Below, in pieces: positions 1 through 8,049 of a DNA stretch of 64,000 bases (position 1 is the stretch's first letter; every line of letters starts with the position of its first letter). Origin of the DNA: an uncultured Bacillota bacterium (GTDB taxonomy: Bacteria; Bacillota; Clostridia; Christensenellales; Pumilibacteraceae); contig CASFJH010000036.1 of the NCBI GenBank assembly GCA_949294845.1, forward strand, positions 18,140 to 82,139. The letters are read 5' to 3'. The notes under the pieces are model-generated. The model ran no database searches, was not told the origin of the DNA, and saw nothing but the letters and a program-made list of their open reading frames with translations. A program made the translations under genes and the position numbers.

Positions 1-193
1 TTTCGGTAAGCTCGTCCATTTCCTTGCGAATAACTGTTATCTTGCCCTTGAACTCGTTGAGACGGGCGAGACATTCGCGTGTGAGCGCGAGGCTTTTCTC
101 GTAAAGGCTTATTCCCTCTTCAAGTCCGACCGAACCGCTTTCTATCTTATCGGCCAGCGATTCGAGCTCGGTAAGCTTCTTTTCAAACTCCAT
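1..193 (-). CDS. xseB: Exodeoxyribonuclease VII small subunit, 3'-truncated by window edge
   Basis: The first 64 codons are visible and the gene runs off the left edge. The translation begins MEFEKKLTELESLADKIESG, the usual XseB start, and continues as a helical, charged sequence. XseB binds the XseA large subunit to form exonuclease VII, which degrades single-stranded DNA in both directions during repair. The ATG is chosen because an AAAGGAG Shine-Dalgarno sequence lies inside the last codons of xseA, which ends 3 bases upstream. Such coupling of xseA and xseB is typical. The family is about 75-80 residues long, so only a short piece is missing. Confidence 0.93.
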   Translation of the reverse strand, partial: MEFEKKLTELESLADKIESGSVGLEEGISLYEKSLALTRECLARLNEFKGKITVIRKEMDELTE

Positions 194-196
194 AAT

Positions 197-1465
197 TCAC
201 TCCTTTTGCCCGACTTTGGCGTCGTCCGATCTGTCTATATATTCCACTCGCGCGCCGAACGCGCCGTCGCGCATGACCACTCTGACGCCGTCTCCTCCCC
301 GCAATTCATTCACCCCGTCGACCGCATTTCCGTCGCGGTATACTTTTGCGTAACCTGTATTGAGTATCTTCAGCGGATTAACGCTTTCCGTCCTTACCGC
401 CGTCATCTTAAGCGCGTTTTCCGCAGAGGTTACCTTATCTGCCGCCGCGACCGAAAGTCCGTTAGCCGCCGCCGACAGCGCGCCGAGAGCGCGGTTATAA
501 AGCCGCCTTACGTTTTCGCCGCACCTGTCCGCGGCGCTTATAACGCTCAGCCGCACGGCGGCGTTTTTGCGCTCGGCCGCCTGCTCTATCCGTGACGCAA
601 GCGAGGAAAGCGCTCCTGTCCGGCCGCGCAGCTTGCGGTTGACGGCGGCGTCGGCAGCCGCCATGGCGGCCGATATCCGTCTGGCGGCGACTTCGCCCGA
701 TTGGGCGACGATCGCCGCCGCAATGCTGGGCGTAGCCGCGCGTACCGTAGCGGCGAAATCGCACAGCGTATAGTCGGTTTCATGTCCGACCGCCGAGATT
801 ACGGGGATACGGCTCGACCCGACCGCACGGGCGACCGCTTCGGTATTAAACGGTGCCAGATCGGTATTTGCTCCGCCGCCGCGCGCTACGACGATGGCGT
901 CGACAGATATTTTTTCGTTGATTTCGTTTACCGCCGCCGCGATCATATCGGCAGCGTCGTCGCCCTGTACCTTGACCGGATAAACGACTATGCCGGCGCA
1001 GGCGCCGCGCGTCTTCATTACCGTAAAAAAGTCGTGCAGTACCGCTCCCGTCAGGCTGGTGACCAGCGCCACGCGCCTTATTGCAGCCGGCAGAGGCGGC
1101 TTGTCCGAGAAAACGCCTTCCGCCTCCAGTCCGGCTTTGAGTCTGAGAAATTCGGCATACAGCAGGCTTTCGCCGTAAGGCTGTATGTCGCGGTAAACGA
1201 AATCCACGCGGCCGCTTCTGGCGTAAAAAGTCACCGTGCCGGTCAGCAGAACTTTCATGCCCACCTCGTGCTTTACGTTACTGTTATACCTCAGGCACCG
1301 GAGCGAACATTCTCCGTCTTTAAGAGTGAGAAAAGTAGTGCTCCCCGACACCGAACATTCGAAAATTTCACCGTAAACGGCTATATTGTGCAAGACAAGT
1401 TCGTCTTCAAATACGCCCTTTATATATCCGTTGAGCTGAGTTACCGAAATCGGATCTCTAGCCAA
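197..1465 (-). CDS. xseA: Exodeoxyribonuclease VII large subunit
   Basis: This is the catalytic subunit of exonuclease VII, which cuts single-stranded DNA into short oligonucleotides. Residues about 5-100 form the N-terminal OB fold. The catalytic domain follows from about 125, with the conserved ARGGGANTDLAPF near 194-206 and GHETDYTLCDFAA near 227-239, then RAATPSIAA. The C-terminal half is Ala/Arg-rich and helical, as expected for the coiled part that binds XseB. The length of 422 is close to the family norm. The start overlaps the end of folD by 8 bases, so the two are translationally coupled. Confidence 0.96.
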   Translation of the reverse strand: MARDPISVTQLNGYIKGVFEDELVLHNIAVYGEIFECSVSGSTTFLTLKDGECSLRCLRYNSNVKHEVGMKVLLTGTVTFYARSGRVDFVYRDIQPYGESLLYAEFLRLKAGLEAEGVFSDKPPLPAAIRRVALVTSLTGAVLHDFFTVMKTRGACAGIVVYPVKVQGDDAADMIAAAVNEINEKISVDAIVVARGGGANTDLAPFNTEAVARAVGSSRIPVISAVGHETDYTLCDFAATVRAATPSIAAAIVAQSGEVAARRISAAMAAADAAVNRKLRGRTGALSSLASRIEQAAERKNAAVRLSVISAADRCGENVRRLYNRALGALSAAANGLSVAAADKVTSAENALKMTAVRTESVNPLKILNTGYAKVYRDGNAVDGVNELRGGDGVRVVMRDGAFGARVEYIDRSDDAKVGQKE

Positions 1466-2300
1466 CCGAGGACGCCGCCTTTAAAGTGTTTTCCAGTAGC
1501 ATGGTTATAGTCATGGGGCCGACTCCGCCGGGTACGGGCGTAATGTAACCGGCGATTTTTTCGGCTGAGGAGAATTCCACGTCGCCGTAAAGCCTACCTT
1601 CAAAGCGGTTCATGCCTACGTCTATGACTACCGCGCCCGCTTTGATCATATCTCCCGTAACGAATTCCTTTCTGCCGATCGCAACCACCAGAATATCCGC
1701 GCTGCGCGTAAAATCCGCCAGATTGCGCGTCTTTGAATGGCAGACGGTAACGGTCGCGTCGTGCTTAAGAAGCATAAGCGCTACGGGCTTGCCTACAATA
1801 TTGCTGCGGCCGACTACTACGGCGTGTTTGCCGGCTATATCTGTACCGGTGCTTTTTATCAGTTCGATGATGCCCAAGGGCGTACAGGCCGAAAGGCATT
1901 TTTCGCCCAGCATGAGCTTGCCGGCATTTACCGCGTGAAATCCGTCGACGTCCTTTTCGGGCGAAATCAGCGACAGCGCCTTAAGCTCGTCGAGATGCTT
2001 AGGAAGCGGCAGCTGAACGAGTATGCCGTGAACCGAAGGGTCGGCGTTGAGCGTCACTATCAGTTCGTCCAGTTCGGCCTGGGACACGTCGTGAGGCAGA
2101 TAGTACGCGAATGACTTTATTCCGGTAAATTCGCAGGCGGCTATCTTGTTTTTAACATAGACTTTGCTCGCCGGATCCTCTCCCGCCAATACCACTGCCA
2201 GCCCGGGTACGATGCCGGACGCCTTGAGCGCGGTCACACGGTCTCTTATCCCGAGCCGCAGCTTATCTGAAAGCGCTTTCCCGTCAATTATCTTCGCCAT
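1458..2300 (-). CDS. folD: Bifunctional methylenetetrahydrofolate dehydrogenase/cyclohydrolase
   Basis: FolD interconverts 5,10-methylene-THF and 10-formyl-THF for one-carbon metabolism. From MAKIIDGK the protein is 280 residues. The catalytic YVKNK (Tyr48, Lys52) is present, as are QLPLPKH near 97, the VDGFHAVNAGKL substrate loop near 118, the NADP-site GRSNIVGKP near 164, and the C-terminal PVPGGVGPMT signature. A longer in-frame extension upstream is rejected because it lies inside nusB and looks like antisense filler. The start overlaps nusB by 17 bases. The xseA-folD-nusB order is conserved in Firmicutes. Confidence 0.96.
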   Translation of the reverse strand: MAKIIDGKALSDKLRLGIRDRVTALKASGIVPGLAVVLAGEDPASKVYVKNKIAACEFTGIKSFAYYLPHDVSQAELDELIVTLNADPSVHGILVQLPLPKHLDELKALSLISPEKDVDGFHAVNAGKLMLGEKCLSACTPLGIIELIKSTGTDIAGKHAVVVGRSNIVGKPVALMLLKHDATVTVCHSKTRNLADFTRSADILVVAIGRKEFVTGDMIKAGAVVIDVGMNRFEGRLYGDVEFSSAEKIAGYITPVPGGVGPMTITMLLENTLKAASSVG

Positions 2301-2748
2301 TGCTTTCGTCTCCTCCGTCGTTCTCGTCCTTGCCGAACGTTTCGCGCTCGGCAAGCAGTTCTTCCTTATTCGCCATAAACGACGCGAGCACGCCGTTGAT
2401 AAACGCCGCACTTCTGTCGGTGGAATATATCTTGGCTATCTCGACCGCTTCGTTGACCGCAGCCTTGTCGGGAACGTCGGTAAAGAGAATTTCTGCCGCG
2501 GCGAGCAGAATGATCGCGCAGTCCACTTTGTAAATACGGTCGAAAGCAAACCCTTTTGAAAAGCGTTCCACCGCCGCCCGTAAAAAAGCGAAATCGCCGT
2601 CGACGGCATCGACGACGTTTAGTATATACTGTATTTCCTCTTCCGCGTGCTGCTGAAAAAGCTCTTCCTCGGTGGCGCCGGCCTCGCCGGTCACCAGTTT
2701 GCCGTAAATTATTTTGAACGCGTCCTCTCTTGCCGATCTCCTGCTCAT
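2284..2748 (-). CDS. nusB: Transcription antitermination factor NusB
   Basis: NusB binds boxA RNA together with S10 and supports rRNA antitermination. The 154-residue protein starts MSRRSAREDAFKIIYGK, the usual helix-1 signature. Later it has FDRIYKVDCAIILLAAAEIL and VPDKAAVNEAVEIAKIYS, followed by the terminal segment with FINGVLASF, all standard NusB features. The C-terminus carries an additional acidic, low-complexity tail (KDENDGGDESNGEDN) of about 15 residues. It sits between yqhY and folD, as in many Firmicutes. Confidence 0.95.
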   Translation of the reverse strand: MSRRSAREDAFKIIYGKLVTGEAGATEEELFQQHAEEEIQYILNVVDAVDGDFAFLRAAVERFSKGFAFDRIYKVDCAIILLAAAEILFTDVPDKAAVNEAVEIAKIYSTDRSAAFINGVLASFMANKEELLAERETFGKDENDGGDESNGEDN

Positions 2749-2800
2749 AAGTCCTCTCTCGAAAAAACCCGCAGATCGGGTTTTCCGATCTGCAGATTTT

Positions 2801-3118
2801 TCAGTTCTCGTCGAAAGTAACGCCCATTATATTGACGTTGACCACGCCGACTTTATAGTTTGTCATCGATTCGACGCTGCGCTTAATATTCTCCTGCACG
2901 CGGAACGCAACTTCCGCGCAGCTGGAGCCGAACGAAACGTCTATATACACGTCTACGTTTATAGTATCGCCGACCTGTTCCGTCCGCAGCCCTTTGCCGG
3001 CAAGGGACACAACGCCGCTTATCTCCTGCGCCGCAAGCGCTATTATAGACATCACTACGTTGTGACCGTATGTGACGTTTCCCGAAGAGTTGAGATTGTA
3101 ACGGGATTTAAGCGGCAT
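2801..3118 (-). CDS. yqhY: Asp23/Gls24 family protein (YqhY-like)
   Basis: This is a small (105-residue) single-domain Asp23/Gls24 protein. Family hallmarks are NVVMSIIALAAQEISGVVSL near the N-terminus, the alternating strand VDVYIDVSFGSS, and VQENIKRSVESMTNYKVGVV followed by VNIMGV. Family members are linked to envelope stress and, for YqhY, to lipid or malonyl-CoA homeostasis in Bacillus. In Bacillus subtilis yqhY follows spoIIIAH-accB-accC. Here it lies directly beside spoIIIAH without accBC. A promoter at 3168-3196 separates it from the spoIIIA genes, so it probably starts the yqhY-nusB-folD-xseA-xseB transcript. Confidence 0.9.
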   Translation of the reverse strand: MPLKSRYNLNSSGNVTYGHNVVMSIIALAAQEISGVVSLAGKGLRTEQVGDTINVDVYIDVSFGSSCAEVAFRVQENIKRSVESMTNYKVGVVNVNIMGVTFDEN

Positions 3119-3167
3119 CGTGTGCTCCGTGCTTCGTTAGTCAGCTGTTATAAACCTCTGCTTTAGT

Positions 3168-3196
3168 ATTATAACATATCTTTTGTAAAATTACAA
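3168..3196 (-). promoter_or_regulatory. Sigma-A promoter for yqhY-nusB-folD-xseAB
   Basis: On the minus strand TTGTAA (3191-3196) is followed after 17 bases by TATAAT (3168-3173). The base pair TG lies one base upstream of the -10, giving an extended -10 element. It sits in an A+T-rich gap between spoIIIAH and yqhY, about 50 bases before the yqhY start. Confidence 0.75.
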
Positions 3197-3209
3197 TTGA
3201 TTTGACGGA

Positions 3210-3692
3210 CTATTCGACCGGAATTATTCTGACGTCGTTTGCCGTTTTATCCGTCTCGCTCACCACGATTTCGAGAATCTGGGCTGCCTCGTCGGCTGTA
3301 AGCTCGGGCGATTTTACTATAACGTTGATATTTTCGGTCGTATTGGTCACTACCGCGTCCTCGAATCCCAGCGACTTGATAAGCCCCTCTATGACCAGTT
3401 CGGTCTCCATATTGCGCGTAAGCTCGAGCTTTGCGGCTTCGGCGTCGGCAATCGCTTCGGCGGACGACGCCTCGTTGGCTATTATTGCGTCGTAATACAG
3501 CATCGACTGGTCGCGCGTAGTCTGTCTGTCGGCACGGTAGGTTTCAAAAAAGCTCCCGTACATGGTTACGTTGTCGCTTCCGGCGTCCGCATTATCCGAC
3601 GCGCGGTTAAGAAAAATGTTGAGACACGCCGCAGCCGCGAGCAGCGCTACCATACCGACAAGCACAAAAATTTTCTTCTTCTTACTTAACAT
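3210..3692 (-). CDS. spoIIIAH: Stage III sporulation protein AH
   Basis: SpoIIIAH is the mother-cell half of the SpoIIQ-SpoIIIAH channel linking mother cell and forespore. The 160-residue protein has a Lys-rich N-terminus (MLSKKKK), one membrane helix at about 9-27, a helical linker with SSAEAIADAEAAKLELTRNM, then a ring-building-motif domain (ELVIEGLIKSLGFEDAVV) related to YscJ/FliF. It is the last gene of the spoIIIA operon, 18 bases after spoIIIAG. Expression is expected under sigma-E, based on the family, not on a site seen here. Confidence 0.93.
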   Translation of the reverse strand: MLSKKKKIFVLVGMVALLAAAACLNIFLNRASDNADAGSDNVTMYGSFFETYRADRQTTRDQSMLYYDAIIANEASSAEAIADAEAAKLELTRNMETELVIEGLIKSLGFEDAVVTNTTENINVIVKSPELTADEAAQILEIVVSETDKTANDVRIIPVE

Positions 3693-3710
3693 AGATATTC
3701 TCCTTTTAAT

Positions 3711-4214
3711 TTATTTTTGCTTTTCCATAGGATAAACGCATATATTCTCCGGCGTAAGATCAAGCAACACCGAGACGGCGTTTATTACGTCCAACTTAAT
3801 CTTAACATTGTCTCCTCCTTCACAGATTATTATCGCCCCAAGCGCCTTGGGATAGATTTCTTTAAGTACTATCGGCCCCGATCCGTCCGGACCGGTAACA
3901 ATCTGCGGCGTGGACGTCGAAGAACCCGTTCCCGACGACGAAACGTAAGCGATAACCGCCTCAACGCCCGACTCCCAGCGTATTATTACCTTCGCTTTGC
4001 CGGCGCCTTTCAGCGCCGAAACCGTTTCGGTCAGCTCGCGCTGCATCCGGTCGCAGTAGTTCTCGCCGGAAGCCGTTTCGGTATCGTCGTCGCCGCGGTC
4101 GGGCAAAAGAGTGCTTATATAAACCGCAAGCATGACTACCACGGCGATAACGGCGAGAATTATCTCGAAGTGCTTTACGCTCTTTATTTTCTCGATTACG
4201 CCTTTTACGCTCAT
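3711..4214 (-). CDS. spoIIIAG: Stage III sporulation protein AG
   Basis: SpoIIIAG forms a large ring in the mother-cell membrane of the feeding-tube channel. The 167-residue protein has an N-terminal membrane helix at about 17-36 (FEIILAVIAVVVMLAVYIS) and a periplasmic-side domain. That domain shows a Gly/Ser/Thr-rich insert (SSSGTGSSTSTPQIVTGP), the part that forms the beta-ring in known SpoIIIAG, and a final ALGAIIICEGGDNVKIKLD followed by VLLDLTPENICVY. The start overlaps the spoIIIAF stop by 4 bases (ATGA), showing coupling. Confidence 0.94.
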   Translation of the reverse strand: MSVKGVIEKIKSVKHFEIILAVIAVVVMLAVYISTLLPDRGDDDTETASGENYCDRMQRELTETVSALKGAGKAKVIIRWESGVEAVIAYVSSSGTGSSTSTPQIVTGPDGSGPIVLKEIYPKALGAIIICEGGDNVKIKLDVINAVSVLLDLTPENICVYPMEKQK

Positions 4215-4675
4215 ATTACCGTAATCCTGTCCTCTTCCACGTCAAGATACTGCGCCGCCAACGCCCTCACCGAGTCATAATTATGTATATGCTCGTTTTC
4301 GCCCTGTATACCGTTTTCGGACAAAATTATGACCGCTCTTTCCACCGTGATTTCAACGTCCGCTTTGCCGGTTATTTCGACGTCGGCGGAAATGCCCTGC
4401 TCGGCCAGAGCGCGCTCGAGCGCGCGCTCCAAAACGCCTATCTTAAGATCGGACGCATAATCGATAAATTCGTCGTCGGTTATATCGGCGCTGATGTCGA
4501 ACTCGCCCGTTTCTATCAGTTTGGGCAGCGGAGTGATCACGACAAGCACCGTTATCGTGGCGAAAACCGACCTTATAAAGCTTTTCAGCCTGCTTTTTGT
4601 CAGCATAAGATCGACTACGGTGCCGGCAAGTACTATGCCGAGAACCGAAAGCACCCAACCTGCGATCGCGCTCAT
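4211..4675 (-). CDS. spoIIIAF: Stage III sporulation protein AF
   Basis: A 154-residue protein with two N-terminal membrane helices (about 5-24 and 33-50), the second ending in VITPLPKLIETGEFD, followed by a soluble domain with KIGVLERALERALAEQGISA. This matches SpoIIIAF, a SpoIIIA channel component with a ring-building-motif domain. It overlaps spoIIIAE by 4 bases and spoIIIAG by 4 bases, holding the canonical AE-AF-AG order. Confidence 0.93.
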   Translation of the reverse strand: MSAIAGWVLSVLGIVLAGTVVDLMLTKSRLKSFIRSVFATITVLVVITPLPKLIETGEFDISADITDDEFIDYASDLKIGVLERALERALAEQGISADVEITGKADVEITVERAVIILSENGIQGENEHIHNYDSVRALAAQYLDVEEDRITVI

Positions 4676-5841
4676 AACGCTATATTCCCCGTTGATATCA
4701 CAAGCAGCAGCAGTATGAAGTAGAGAAACGCAAGCCCGATGATTATCGCCGCCAGCGTTCCCACGCTTTTTGACAGGCCGCCGAGCAGCTCCGACACGCG
4801 CGAATTGCCTAGCGGCTCCACGACCGCCGCCGCCAGTTTGAGCGACAGGCCGAGAACCGCCAGATTGATCACGAACGGCGCCGCCGTCGCAATCAGTATA
4901 ACCACCGCCGTAAGCCCCACCGAATTCTTTATAAGCACGCTGCCCGCCATGACGGTATTAAATCCTTCCGATAGGTATCCGCCTATTATAGGCACATATT
5001 TGCTCAGCGCGAATTTCGTCGTACGCACGGTTATGCCGTCGTACACCGAAGCGGTTATGCCCTGCACGGACAAAAACGCTATATACAGGAAGAACGCCGT
5101 AGAAAGCAGCCATTTGCACGCCGACATGAAAAATCCGCTCATATTGCGCAGATTACCCGAGCCGGTAAGATTTCCCACTGCCGTAAACGCCGTCGAAAAT
5201 ATAAACGCCGGCAGCGCAGCCGCAGATACGAGAGTTATTATCCCGGAAGTGAGTATTAGCACGCCCGGCTGATAGACTCCGGCGGAAGCTCCGGCTCCGG
5301 CGGCTGTCATCAGGGTGAGAAGGACGGGAAAAAAAGCTTCGGACTGTTTCCTTATATCGGTTATTATCTCCGCCGCCGCGCCTATGACCTGAGTAAACTG
5401 CGACAGCAGCAGAACCAGAATTATTCCCACGCACGCCAGATGCACTATCTCCGATACCGATTCGGACGCAAAGCCGCCTTTTACCGAGTCTATCAGCGAC
5501 GAGGCCACCGCTACCGCCGTTACCGCCAGCATAAGCGGCAGAAACTTAAGCGCCGAAGCTTTCAGCGCCTCCAGCATATACCTGAACAGCGTGCCGTATT
5601 CTATAGCTGCGTCGCCCGAAACCGCATTTTTTATATAATCTCTTACTGACGAAAAGCCAAGCAGCTCAGCCGCGTCCACGTCCATTTCGGAGGCGTACTG
5701 CTCTATCGCGGAAAGATCGATACTGTCCGCCACGTCGTTTATGCCGGACGACAGATCGTCGCTGTCCGCGGCTGCAAACGCGGAGCCGGGCATCAAACAG
5801 ACAATGATGAGCAGCAGTAATGCGACGGCCGCTTTTTTCAT
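4672..5841 (-). CDS. spoIIIAE: Stage III sporulation protein AE
   Basis: This is the largest SpoIIIA membrane component. The 389-residue protein starts with a likely signal peptide (MKKAAVALLLLIIVCLMPGSAFA), an extracytoplasmic segment with DLSAIEQYASEM, and then about seven or eight hydrophobic helices. Family motifs include VYQPGVLILTSGIITLVS, YVPIIGGYLSEGFNTVMAGS and the C-terminal LGLSLKLAAAVVEPLGNSRV. SpoIIIAE is proposed to be the polytopic core of the forespore feeding channel. It overlaps both neighbours by 4 bases. Confidence 0.95.
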   Translation of the reverse strand: MKKAAVALLLLIIVCLMPGSAFAAADSDDLSSGINDVADSIDLSAIEQYASEMDVDAAELLGFSSVRDYIKNAVSGDAAIEYGTLFRYMLEALKASALKFLPLMLAVTAVAVASSLIDSVKGGFASESVSEIVHLACVGIILVLLLSQFTQVIGAAAEIITDIRKQSEAFFPVLLTLMTAAGAGASAGVYQPGVLILTSGIITLVSAAALPAFIFSTAFTAVGNLTGSGNLRNMSGFFMSACKWLLSTAFFLYIAFLSVQGITASVYDGITVRTTKFALSKYVPIIGGYLSEGFNTVMAGSVLIKNSVGLTAVVILIATAAPFVINLAVLGLSLKLAAAVVEPLGNSRVSELLGGLSKSVGTLAAIIIGLAFLYFILLLLVISTGNIAL

Positions 5842-6224
5842 TGCAGTAACCCGGCTATTATGTCAAAAAGTTTTACCACTACAGGCAGCGCGAGCCCCAT
5901 GATAACTATCTTGCCTCCGAGAACGACTTTATCCGCGAGCGATCTGGAGCCGGTATCCTCTATCAGTCCGGCGGCAAAATCGGTCACATATCCGATCCCT
6001 ATTATTTTTACCAGCAGCGAGAATATTCCGCCGTCAATCCCGGCCTTGTTCATCAGCTCTCCGAACGCCGAAAAAATACCGGCCAGTCGGTCGAGCACCA
6101 TAAGTAATATGATTATTCCGCCGGCGACCGAAACCGCTACGGCCATGTCGGCGCGCGTCTCGCGCAGAATAAGCGCGCATACGGCGGTGATTATTCCGGC
6201 CGCCGCAATCTTCACTATATCCAT
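5838..6224 (-). CDS. spoIIIAD: Stage III sporulation protein AD
   Basis: A 128-residue hydrophobic protein with four predicted membrane helices. It has the typical MDIVKIAAAGIITAVCALIL start and the family segments GIDGGIFSLLVKIIGIGYVT and ALPVVVKLFDIIAGLL at the end. SpoIIIAC and SpoIIIAD resemble each other and are small integral components of the spoIIIA channel. The gene shares one base with spoIIIAC and 4 bases with spoIIIAE. Confidence 0.94.
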   Translation of the reverse strand: MDIVKIAAAGIITAVCALILRETRADMAVAVSVAGGIIILLMVLDRLAGIFSAFGELMNKAGIDGGIFSLLVKIIGIGYVTDFAAGLIEDTGSRSLADKVVLGGKIVIMGLALPVVVKLFDIIAGLLQ

Positions 6225-6421
6225 CAGTATAGACCGAATATCGTTTTAAGCGTGTCAAAAAGCTGCGCTATGAGATCGACCACCATCAGCAGCACTATGA
6301 CAAGTCCTGCCAGTGTGGTGAGCGTCGCAATCTCTTCCTTATCGGCTTTTTTCAATACCTGATTGATTATTGCCGTCAGCAAACCTATCGCCGCTATTTT
6401 GAAAATAAGATCGATCCCCAT
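6224..6421 (-). CDS. spoIIIAC: Stage III sporulation protein AC
   Basis: A 65-residue membrane protein with two helices and a short polar loop (NQVLKKADKEEIATLTTLAG), the standard SpoIIIAC layout. I chose the ATG at 6421 (MGIDLIFKIAAIG) because an AGAGG Shine-Dalgarno sequence sits 5 bases upstream. A GTG two codons earlier, at 6427, would overlap that site. The gene is embedded between spoIIIAB and spoIIIAD in the conserved order. Confidence 0.92.
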   Translation of the reverse strand: MGIDLIFKIAAIGLLTAIINQVLKKADKEEIATLTTLAGLVIVLLMVVDLIAQLFDTLKTIFGLY

Positions 6422-6430
6422 AAACACCTC

Positions 6431-6910
6431 TTACAACAGCAGGATTCCCAAGCCTATGCCGCCGAGCAGACCGAGTTTAACGGCCGTAACGCCGTACTTA
6501 AGATACTTTCTTTCGGCGGCGCGGAAGCGTTCATCCGCGTCGGATTCCGCCGCCTTCAGCTCGGCTATCTGCGTCTCCGCATCCACGCGGCCTATGGAAA
6601 ACAGCGTGCTCTTTACCGTTTCGAGTTCCTCGCGGCTCAGGTATCCGCCCGAAAGCCGCGCAACGCCGCTTTTAAGCCCGTCGGCATATTCCGAAAGGTG
6701 CTTTTTAAAGAGAGCGTCCGCGGTTTCGAATCCGCCCGTAAGCGTCATTATGTCTGTCCGCCGGAAGCCGAGATCAGAGCCGACGTACCGAAGAAACCGC
6801 CTGTACTCGCCGAAATACCGCCTGCGCTCCGCCAGATATCTGCGGTACAGGTCGCCTGCAAAAGCTCCGACGGCCGTCGACAGCAAAAAAAGCAGCAGTC
6901 TCACGCCCAT
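6431..6910 (-). CDS. spoIIIAB: Stage III sporulation protein AB
   Basis: The 159-residue protein has an N-terminal membrane helix (about 3-20), a long helical region rich in Glu/Arg with LSREELETVKSTLFSIGRVD and ETQIAELKAAESDADERFRA, and a C-terminal hydrophobic hairpin (KLGLLGGIGLGILLL). This resembles the type II secretion F-like fold attributed to SpoIIIAB. It shares one base with spoIIIAA and is 9 bases from the spoIIIAC start. Confidence 0.92.
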   Translation of the reverse strand: MGVRLLLFLLSTAVGAFAGDLYRRYLAERRRYFGEYRRFLRYVGSDLGFRRTDIMTLTGGFETADALFKKHLSEYADGLKSGVARLSGGYLSREELETVKSTLFSIGRVDAETQIAELKAAESDADERFRAAERKYLKYGVTAVKLGLLGGIGLGILLL

Positions 6911-7803
6911 TACATCAGCGGCCTCAGATCGGCGTCGTACACTCCCGACAGCCGTCCCACTCCCTCCAGCACGGCGTAGCGCTCGAACAGTCTGTTGTCG
7001 ACTATACGGGATATGCCCGGCTTATTGACAACGTCCTTTATATCCGCCGAGTGTATGCTGGCTATCAGCCTGACTCCCGACAGTACGGCCTCTTCGGCCG
7101 CCGCAAAATCCTCGCACGACAGCTCGTCCGTGATTATGACGTCGGGGCGCAGACTTCTTATGCCGCAGCCGAAAGCATAGCTTTTGGGACAGCCGCTAAG
7201 CACGTCGCTGTTCAGTCCGACGTCAAGCTGCGGTACGCCGTTGTGCGCCGCGGCTATTTCTGCGCGTTCGTCCGCAACGAGCACGTTAAACTGCTTTTGC
7301 GAGATTGCCGCGGCAATGTCCCTTAAATATGTGGTCTTGCCGCAGCCGGGCGGAGACACGATAAGCGTATTTCTGACGCCGCCGTCGGCTATGAACGGAA
7401 TAAGTCCGTCCGCGCAGCCTTTTACCTCGTGCGGTATACGGATATTGACGGAACTGAAATTTTTAAGCGTTTTTACCCTGCCGCCGTCCGTTACCGCCGT
7501 ACCGGCTATCCCTATGCGAACTCCGCCCGATACCGTAATGAACCCTCCGGCAATAGTATCGTAGACCGCGTACAGTGAAAAATCCGACGCGCGCACTATC
7601 ACGTCCTGTATCGCCGATACGTCGACCGTCACCGCGCCGTCGCAGTCGCGCCCTATGCCGGAGCGGCCGAGATAATAGTATCTGCCGTCGTAATTGACGG
7701 TCACAGGCCGACCGGCGCGCAGCCTTATTTCGTAAAGCCTAGAAATATCCAGACGGCTGCGTATGATCTTTATTATGTATTCAGGCAGGAATTTTTCTAT
7801 CAT
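6910..7803 (-). CDS. spoIIIAA: Stage III sporulation protein AA (ATPase)
   Basis: SpoIIIAA is the only ATPase of the spoIIIA channel and resembles secretion ATPases. The 297-residue protein has YEIRLRAGRPVTV near the N-terminus, a Walker A VSPPGCGKTTYLRD at about 149-162, and a Walker B DVIITDEL at about 220. Later there is GVRLIASIHSADIKDV. The ATG follows a TAG stop of a short upstream reading frame by one base. The nearest ribosome-binding sequence is a weak AAGG. I could not firmly identify a sigma-E promoter. Confidence 0.95.
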   Translation of the reverse strand: MIEKFLPEYIIKIIRSRLDISRLYEIRLRAGRPVTVNYDGRYYYLGRSGIGRDCDGAVTVDVSAIQDVIVRASDFSLYAVYDTIAGGFITVSGGVRIGIAGTAVTDGGRVKTLKNFSSVNIRIPHEVKGCADGLIPFIADGGVRNTLIVSPPGCGKTTYLRDIAAAISQKQFNVLVADERAEIAAAHNGVPQLDVGLNSDVLSGCPKSYAFGCGIRSLRPDVIITDELSCEDFAAAEEAVLSGVRLIASIHSADIKDVVNKPGISRIVDNRLFERYAVLEGVGRLSGVYDADLRPLM

Positions 7804-7991
7804 ACTACCTTATGTGTATTGCCTGTCCCGTTCCGATATGCGTAATTGACGGCAAAAAACTTTTAAAGGCGCTCTTTATAAAACCGGTCACGCGCTCCGT
7901 CCGCATACTCTTTACTCCATAGGCGGTATGCCCGTTCCGCAGCGACGGCTTCATGCGGCGTAAAAAACAAGCGCTTTACCGCATCGGGAAA

Positions 7992-8022
7992 TAAAAAAAG
8001 CCCGGCGAGCATATCGCCGGGC
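7992..8022 (-). terminator. Intrinsic terminator after efp
   Basis: Nine-base perfect stem GCCCGGCGA / TCGCCGGGC with a 5-base loop (8000-8022), followed on the minus strand by seven T (7993-7999). It lies 28 bases after the efp stop and separates efp from spoIIIAA. Confidence 0.9.
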
Positions 8023-8049
8023 ATTAAACACAAAAATTTCAAAAGGCGC

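Noticed and set aside
206..595. Open frames on the plus strand opposite xseA, and many similar long plus-strand frames opposite other minus-strand genes
   Set aside because: They are mirror frames of well-supported genes, Arg/His/Tyr-rich, without ribosome-binding sequences or family motifs.
7801..7860. Possible sigma-E promoter before spoIIIAA (GCATAT and a CATA-like box)
   Set aside because: The candidate -10 would lie too close to the ATG to leave a ribosome-binding site, and the match is weak.
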